23,910 nt of DNA from Halocaridina rubra (taxonomy: Eukaryota > Arthropoda > Malacostraca > Decapoda > Atyidae). The stretch spans positions 1 to 23,910 of the forward strand of contig JAXCGZ010016296.1 in assembly GCA_037179515.1 (NCBI GenBank). Direction: 5' to 3'. Both the position numbers and the translations under genes were made by a program. Shown here piece after piece: positions 16,501 through 23,910 of this stretch. Below the pieces are notes generated by a model. It was not told the DNA's origin. It saw only the letters and a program-made list of their open reading frames with translations, and searched no databases. Position 1 is the stretch's first letter. Every line of letters begins with the position of its first letter.

Positions 16501-16852
16501 GAGAATTCACTCCCTTTTTAAAATAACAAGTCAATGAAGAAGGAATCACATCCCAACTGCAATCAACCTTATTTAAAATTTCATGAAATAGAAACGGACT
16601 TATAATAATACAAGCAATTTAGTTTTGCATCATGCATTTCATATACAGTGGCTGCATTCCCCATTATACGAGAGTGGCAGAGTCAAAGCGAACATAATCA
16701 CCAGAAGCCAAATATAAATTAGTGGGTCTCACTGTCTCGCGAGCCATCCCTCCTCTCTTGCGGTCCTAGGTTTCCTCAATTCCTCTCCAGATTTTACATC
16801 GTCATCTATTGTTTTATTTTGTTTCCAATATTATACATCACAGAGTGTTATG
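16501..16852. other. Spacer, no feature seen
   Basis: About 350 bases of mixed composition without a supported gene or repeat, ending where the first tRNA-like SINE unit begins. Confidence 0.4.
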
Positions 16853-17018
16853 GGAACTTTGGTAGGTATAGTCGTTAGAGCATTCGATTTGTGAATTGAC
16901 TAAGCCGCGTTCGAGTGCACCGCGGGTCATAAGCATGGACATCCAACCTTAATTTTCCAGGTCCAATTTGTCTGTGCCCACCCCTATTCGAATATCAAAT
17001 GGCAAATAGCAACACACA
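16853..17018 (+). mobile_element. tRNA-derived SINE-like unit 1
   Basis: An A-box-like TAGTCGTTAGAGC (16869-16881) and a B-box-like GCGTTCGAGTGC (16907-16918) are spaced as in tRNA-derived promoters. The body (ATCCAACCTTAATT...CCAG, then GTCTG and CCC) is shared with unit 2 about 300 bp downstream. The flanks do not form a tRNA acceptor stem, so this is a SINE remnant and not a functional tRNA. Ends are approximate. Confidence 0.55.
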
Positions 17019-17164
17019 TTAATCAGTGGAGGTTACTAGAGTGTCTTCAGCGCTTTTGAGGCCATCATAACTAATAAAGTAGCAAGTAAGATGAAGTCTA
17101 AATCTACAGGTTTTGATTATGTTTCAACTGTAATTTAGCTGTTACACTATAGCTGTGCATAAAT

Positions 17165-17345
17165 TTGGGACCAAGGTAGCCGCGTGGCTAGAATACTCGA
17201 CTTGGGAGGTGACAGACCTGCGTTCGACCCCATCGTGAAGCGTTGAGAAGGTCATCCAACCTTAATTCACCAGCTTCAATCAGTCTGATCTACCCCATAT
17301 GTGGATCAATAGTGAATCATAAAGCGTAAAAAATAGCTATGATTT
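17165..17345 (+). mobile_element. tRNA-derived SINE-like unit 2
   Basis: An A-box-like TAGCCGCGTGGC (17177-17188) and a B-box-like GCGTTCGACCC (17220-17230) are followed by the shared body TCATCCAACCTTAATT, CCAG, CAGTCTG and TGGATCAATAGTGA, then ATAAAGCGTAAA. It is the same family as unit 1 and better preserved. No acceptor stem is seen. Confidence 0.6.
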
Positions 17346-17385
17346 TTTTTTTAATGTATACACACACTAGTGGACCACAATAACG

Positions 17386-17460
17386 TAGCTTCAGTCCGTC
17401 TCTGTCCACACCCAAATAGGGATCAGTAGTGATCCATAAAGCGTAAACAAACACACACAA
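17386..17460 (+). mobile_element. 3' fragment of the same SINE-like family
   Basis: AGCTTCAGTCCGTCT, GGGATCAGTAGTGATC and CATAAAGCGTAAAC closely match the last 65 bases or so of unit 2 in the same orientation, without the tRNA-like head. It ends in CACACAC. Confidence 0.6.
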
Positions 17461-17504
17461 AAGAGTTGTATTATAATGATAATTTATTTAATATGCATAC
17501 ATTG

Positions 17505-17715
17505 CACAGAGTGTGGCCACCGTAACCGGATGGTAAATCACGTGACTTTAATTCGTCATATCGTCTGTTCGAGGCCCAACACGGTCTGAGGTTAGAAAGG
17601 GCATTCACTCTGGGTAACAGTCACACATTGCCGAAATCAAAGTCCTAAAGAAAGAACCATCCTAGCTCTTACAAGAATAGGGAGTCCGTGAAGTGAAACC
17701 TGAAAGAAACACACT
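17505..17715 (+). mobile_element. tRNA-derived SINE-like unit 3, different body
   Basis: A tRNA-like head with TAACCGGATGGTAAATC (from 17523) and a B-box TGTTCGAGGCC (17566-17576) leads to a body unlike units 1 and 2. The body contains AGGGCATTCACTC and TTGCCGAAATCAAAG, which loosely recall conserved central domains of some invertebrate SINEs; that is an impression only. It ends near GAAAGAAACACAC. Confidence 0.5.
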
Positions 17716-17934
17716 GTACAGAGTCCATACTTTATATTCCTAATCTACAGTTCCTCTTCTGACTGACTTCCTCTCCAATTTTCCTCCTGGCTACAATATC
17801 TCCCCTTAAAGGGTAATATTCCTCCCCTGCTGAATTTCCCTCTGTAACACTGCTAAGGTTAGTTTTAGTTTAAGCTGTGACTGAATACAAGCAGACCAAC
17901 TTATAAGACATGTGACAAGATGTTTCTTACTAAG

Positions 17935-18233
17935 GCCCGATTTCTTAAGCAGTGTAAACCTAGGATACCATATTGTTTGTTAGCTAGACACACACAAATG
18001 GATTTCATAAACGCATCTGATGCGGTTCTGTGCATGGCTAGGATCCCCCTATAGCTAGACACACAAATGGAGTTCATAAACGCATCTGACGCTGTTCTGT
18101 GTATGGCTAGGATCTCACTTGGGATCCTAGCCATACACAGAACCACGTTAGATGCGTTTATGAAATCCATTTGTGTGTGTCTAGCTAACTAGCAATATGG
18201 TATCCTAGGTTTAAGCTGTTTAAGAAATCGGGC
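17935..18233. mobile_element. Palindromic foldback / MITE-like element
   Basis: The 113-bp arms (17935-18047 and 18121-18233) are inverted copies with about 9 mismatches and no gaps, ending in GCCCGATTTCTTAA at both outer ends. Between them lies an extra direct copy of the inner arm (18052-18115) with a 2-bp deletion and a few changes, so the order is arm, partial direct copy, inverted arm. No clear target-site duplication is visible and there is no coding capacity. A minus-strand frame of 89 codons here is a by-product of the repeats. Confidence 0.75.
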
Positions 18234-19100
18234 TTTTGTCTAATGAGTTTACAGGGACTAACTACCAAGCTATAAGTTGTTACTAATTCTAACGACTAAC
18301 CACCACTCAAGGAACACAACCACCCTCGCCTTCTTATTTCACGTGGTACTGGCGAAGAAAGAAGCAAAATGACCTGCCTTAGGGGTTGAACTTTAAACAC
18401 CCAGGAGAGGATGAATTTACTAAACATATCCTTTCAATTGGTGAATTAGGATCAAGGAGAGACTCATTTCCTTTAGATATATAATTTGTAGATTTTTTTT
18501 ATTTAAAATTGTATTTATTGTTATTGTTGTTGTTTTTGTTGCTGTTGTTATAAAAAGGAGGCTCTATCTATACCATTTTAATTTTAGGTTAGTTATGATA
18601 AGTTTGGTTGATATAATAATGATAATAATAGAATAAGAATGATATGGATTACTGGCACTAAGAGGAATGATTAATAAGAGTAAACTTCATCCTCAACCTG
18701 GTTACCGCATTTTCATATTTTATTTAATCTTCACCTTTTCAATATTTTTTCGTCCCAGGAACCTATAATTACTTAATCTCATTTGAACGATAAATCTATC
18801 AACGTTTCGTTCCAGGAGGATAATATAAACCTACTTCACTTTATTAATTTTTCCTGTTTTTTTTTTTATTTAGCTGTCGTCTTTATTTTTACAGATTTAT
18901 GATTTTTAATCTTGTTATTGTCTTTATTTTTCGTTATTTTTTTTTATGTTTTTTTTTCTTTTTCCAGATAAGCACCAAAACACAATGATTAGCGGCTTAT
19001 AATGGGTAAGCCAATGGAGGTTCAGCAAAATTAATAATTCATTCGTTTAATGGCAAATGCTTATTCACCTTTATTAACCTTCCCACCTGCTGCTTTTCCA
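18234..19100. other. AT-rich spacer, no gene seen
   Basis: Mixed, then T-rich sequence with TTG and ATA runs near 18515-18555 and 18610-18640. I see no supported gene, tRNA or SINE head here. Confidence 0.5.
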
Positions 19101-19213
19101 ATATATTTATATATTTTTTTTATCCCATAAACACGCGAAAGGTGTGTTTATGGTGTTGCTTTTCCCCTTCTTTTACTTTTCTTTTTTATTTACGTCTGTT
19201 TCCAATCAGTATT

Positions 19214-19301
<88 letters not shown>

Positions 19302-19830
19302 TTTTTTCATGCCCTCAATATGCAAGAGGTGTGTCCATGTTACTGCTCTGCTCCTGTTCAATTCTCAATATTCTTTTCTTTTCTTAGTTTTTTTTTGTCT
19401 TTTTTCTCGTGTCTTCTTTTGATTTACATTTCTTTCAATCCCGTGTTTCCAATATATTTCGTGTCCCATCAACACGCAAGAGGTGTGGTTATGGCAGTGT
19501 TCTTCACCTGTTTTCTTCTCTTCTCGCTCTTCTCTTCTTATTCATGTTCAATACTCCTAGTTTTCTTTTAATATATATATTTCTATATACCATCAACATG
19601 CAAGAGTCGTGTTAATGGAGTTACTCTTCTACTTTTCTCCTGATAGGTTCTGTTCTCTTTCTCTTCCATTTTTCTATTCTCAGATCTCTTATTTATGTTT
19701 TCTTCTCTTCTTCTTCTTCTTCTCGATTATTACCCTTACGTTTTTCCAATATTTATACTTTTTTTTAATCCTCTCAACACCCAAGCGGTATATGGTTGAT
19801 GGTGTCGCTCTCCTCCTGTTCTGCTCTTTC
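19100..19830. repeat. Degenerate tandem repeat, five units with a hairpin core
   Basis: Cores at about 19125-19153, 19308-19341, 19465-19494, 19590-19618 and 19770-19803 share CATCAACACGCAAGAGGTG, then TTATGG. A TTCCAATAT element precedes at least four cores, and a CTCTTCTCCTGTTC-like element follows. Unit spacing is about 125-185 bp; the longest spacings include a (TA)n tract or other insertions. The first core forms a perfect 10-bp stem (CCATAAACAC/GTGTTTATGG) with a 9-nt loop; others keep partial pairing. The whole region is pyrimidine-rich on the plus strand. Frames of 60-90 codons here have no recognisable motif. Confidence 0.6.
19218..19297. repeat. (TA)n microsatellite
   Basis: A pure TA tract of about 80 bp lies within the tandem repeat array, between the first and second cores. 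Confidence 0.97.
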
Positions 19831-20220
19831 GTGTTCTTTTCTCCTGGATTTACATATTTTTTCGTATTATAATATCGTTTCTTTTCTGTTATTTTCTTGA
19901 CATTCTCCTTGTTTTTTCATTCTTCTGTTTTATTCTTTCTCATTCTCTCTTTTCCCCTCTTTGTTCTCTCTCTCTTTTCGTCTCCCTTTCAGAAATCATT
20001 AGCTTTCTAGATGTAAGTTTCTAAGATGCGTTTTGACAATTTCTCGTGGCATGTCGGTCTTTTGATCTCTACAGTGCCTTGTCCTCTGGGAAACAAGGTT
20101 CATTGATGAAGGTTACGTTTAAAGTGATCTAACCATGCTCTCTGCGAACTGTTGTCCAATACATACACACGCCGCATGCGCACGCATTTTTCTTATTATA
20201 CTGTAAGGCATATTTTTAAA
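19831..20220. other. Pyrimidine-rich spacer, no feature seen
   Basis: T and C-rich sequence up to about 19990, then mixed sequence. No supported gene or repeat. Confidence 0.45.
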
Positions 20221-22732
<2,512 letters not shown>

Positions 22733-22757
22733 GTCTAAAAATGGAACCGATCAGGAG

Positions 22758-22790
22758 ACGGGAGGATACGAGCTTTGGGCTCTTTCCCGT
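22758..22790 (+). other. 3' UTR hairpin of LINE copy F
   Basis: One base differs in the left arm (ACGGGAG instead of ACGGGAA), which turns an A-T pair into a G-T wobble, so the stem is kept. One AATTAGGTAATCAC unit follows. Confidence 0.65.
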
Positions 22791-22806
22791 AAGCACAATT
22801 AGGTAA

Positions 22807-23020
<214 letters not shown>

Positions 23021-23910
23021 GGCTCTAAACTATAGTCCTGTTTCCTTGATCAAAATAGTTTGCAAAGTTATGGAGGAACTATTAAGGAAAGGCATCTCTC
23101 TTCACTTGGAATCCTTCCACTTTTTGTCAGTGAGACAACATGGTTTCAGGAAAGGTAGATAAACAGTAACAAAATTATTAGAATTTTGTGGTGAGGTAAG
23201 CCGAATTTTACAGGAGAGAGAGGGTTGGGCAAATTGCATATTCCTAGACTTCCAGAAAGCATTTGACATTGTCCAAGACGGGAGACAAATTAAGAACCTG
23301 CAAGTAATGACATCGATAGGTGGAAATGTCTTGAAATGGATAAAAACTTACTTAGAAGGAAGGGAACAGAGTGTTAGAGTAAGACACTCAGTGTCTAAAT
23401 GGAGAAGAGTTAGTAGTGGAGTTCCACAGGGTTCAGTTTTAGGGCCACTTTTGTTCCTTGTATATGTAACTGACCTACCAGAGTCTGTAAATTCATTCAT
23501 GAATATGTTTGCAGATGATGCACAGATTGTGAAGAAAGTAAGAAACGAGAACAATGGTAGAGAACTTTAGGAAGATCTAAATAGTCTGCATGAGTGGTCA
23601 GAAAAGTGGCTAATGAAATTCAATACTTCAAAATGTAAGGTAATGAGAATGGGTACAAGTGCAAGAAGGCCCAAGCTTGACTACTCGGTGGCTGGAGTAC
23701 AACTTCAAGAGACAGAAAATGAGAGAGATCTAGGAGTAAACATTCAGGCAGATTTGTCTCCAGAAATACATATAAATGGCATAGTAAGGGCAGCATATGC
23801 ATTCTTATCAAATGTAAGGGTAGCCTTCAGGCACATGGACAAGGAAATGTTCAGAAATATTTATGGACTTATGTGTGGCCAAAGCTTGAATATGTAGCCC
23901 CCTTTTGGAA
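23021..23910 (+). mobile_element. LINE copy G, 5' truncated, runs off the window
   Basis: Homology to copy B starts at about B position 3851 (ORF2 residue ~515), right after CACATACAG. It is more diverged than F and continues past the window end. The 3' end is not visible. Confidence 0.88.
23021..23910 (+). pseudogene. Decayed ORF2 fragment of copy G (reverse transcriptase)
   Basis: The start reads in frame from ALNYSPVSL, which corresponds to the NYRPVSL motif with R changed to S. Stop codons interrupt it at the GRST motif (AGATAA, about 23158-23163) and in ELQEDL (TTTTAG, about 23566-23570). A one-base deletion follows at TTTATGGACTTATG (about 23860-23873), and a further TAG lies near 23894 in the shifted sequence. 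The D590 equivalent (FLDFQKAFD) is kept, VPH is changed, and GVPQGSVLGP and FADDAQI are recognisable. It is inactive. Confidence 0.82.

Noticed and set aside
16861..17580. Functional tRNA genes at the three tRNA-like heads
   Set aside because: A- and B-box-like signals are present, but no acceptor stem or full cloverleaf can be formed.
17901..18170. 89-codon minus-strand frame with an internal repeated peptide
   Set aside because: The repetition comes from the foldback element arms; there is no sign of coding selection.
19142..19872. Several 68-92 codon plus-strand frames rich in F, S and L
   Set aside because: They come from a pyrimidine-rich tandem repeat and a (TA)n tract, overlap each other in different frames, and have no recognisable motif.

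Overview
The window looks like nuclear DNA of an invertebrate, most likely an arthropod and plausibly a decapod crustacean. Long (TA)n, (CA)n, (GA)n and (CATA)n microsatellites, degenerate TTAGG/CCTAA motifs, tRNA-derived SINE-like units and many copies of one non-LTR (LINE) retrotransposon support this. The species call is inference. I see no host protein-coding gene, no genuine tRNA or rRNA, and nothing bacterial.

Positions 1-14535 are almost wholly five copies (A-E) of one LINE family, all on the plus strand, head to tail. A is only a 3' end (1-299). B (about 311-5210) looks full-length: a leader of about 900 nt, ORF1 (coiled coil plus RRM-like domain), ORF2 (APE-type endonuclease plus reverse transcriptase), a 3' hairpin and an AATTAGGTAATCAC tail. 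C (5285-8569) is nearly identical to B but truncated inside ORF1. D (8603-12362) and E (12363-14535) are older decayed copies. F (20822-22810) is a young copy truncated in ORF2 that keeps the whole reverse transcriptase. G (23021 to the window end) is an old fragment. Six copies have a visible 5' junction; five of these lie in or beside a CA/CATA microsatellite, and the sixth (E) starts inside the terminal repeat of D.

Positions 14536-20821 hold no LINE and no convincing gene. They contain microsatellites, a zone of TTAGG-like motifs that switches strand (about 15670-16500), tRNA-like SINE units (about 16853-17710), a 299-bp palindromic foldback element (17935-18233), five degenerate tandem units each centred on a potential hairpin (about 19125-19803), and compound (TA)n/(CA)n tracts leading into copy F.

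ORF1 and ORF2 would act together as a ribonucleoprotein: ORF1 binds the element RNA, and ORF2 nicks the target and reverse transcribes from the 3' end. ORF2 has no AUG before its endonuclease domain. It overlaps ORF1 in the -1 frame, with a correctly phased A_AAT_TTT heptamer in the overlap. A -1 frameshift is therefore a concrete candidate for how ORF2 is translated, and it is the most testable new idea in this window.
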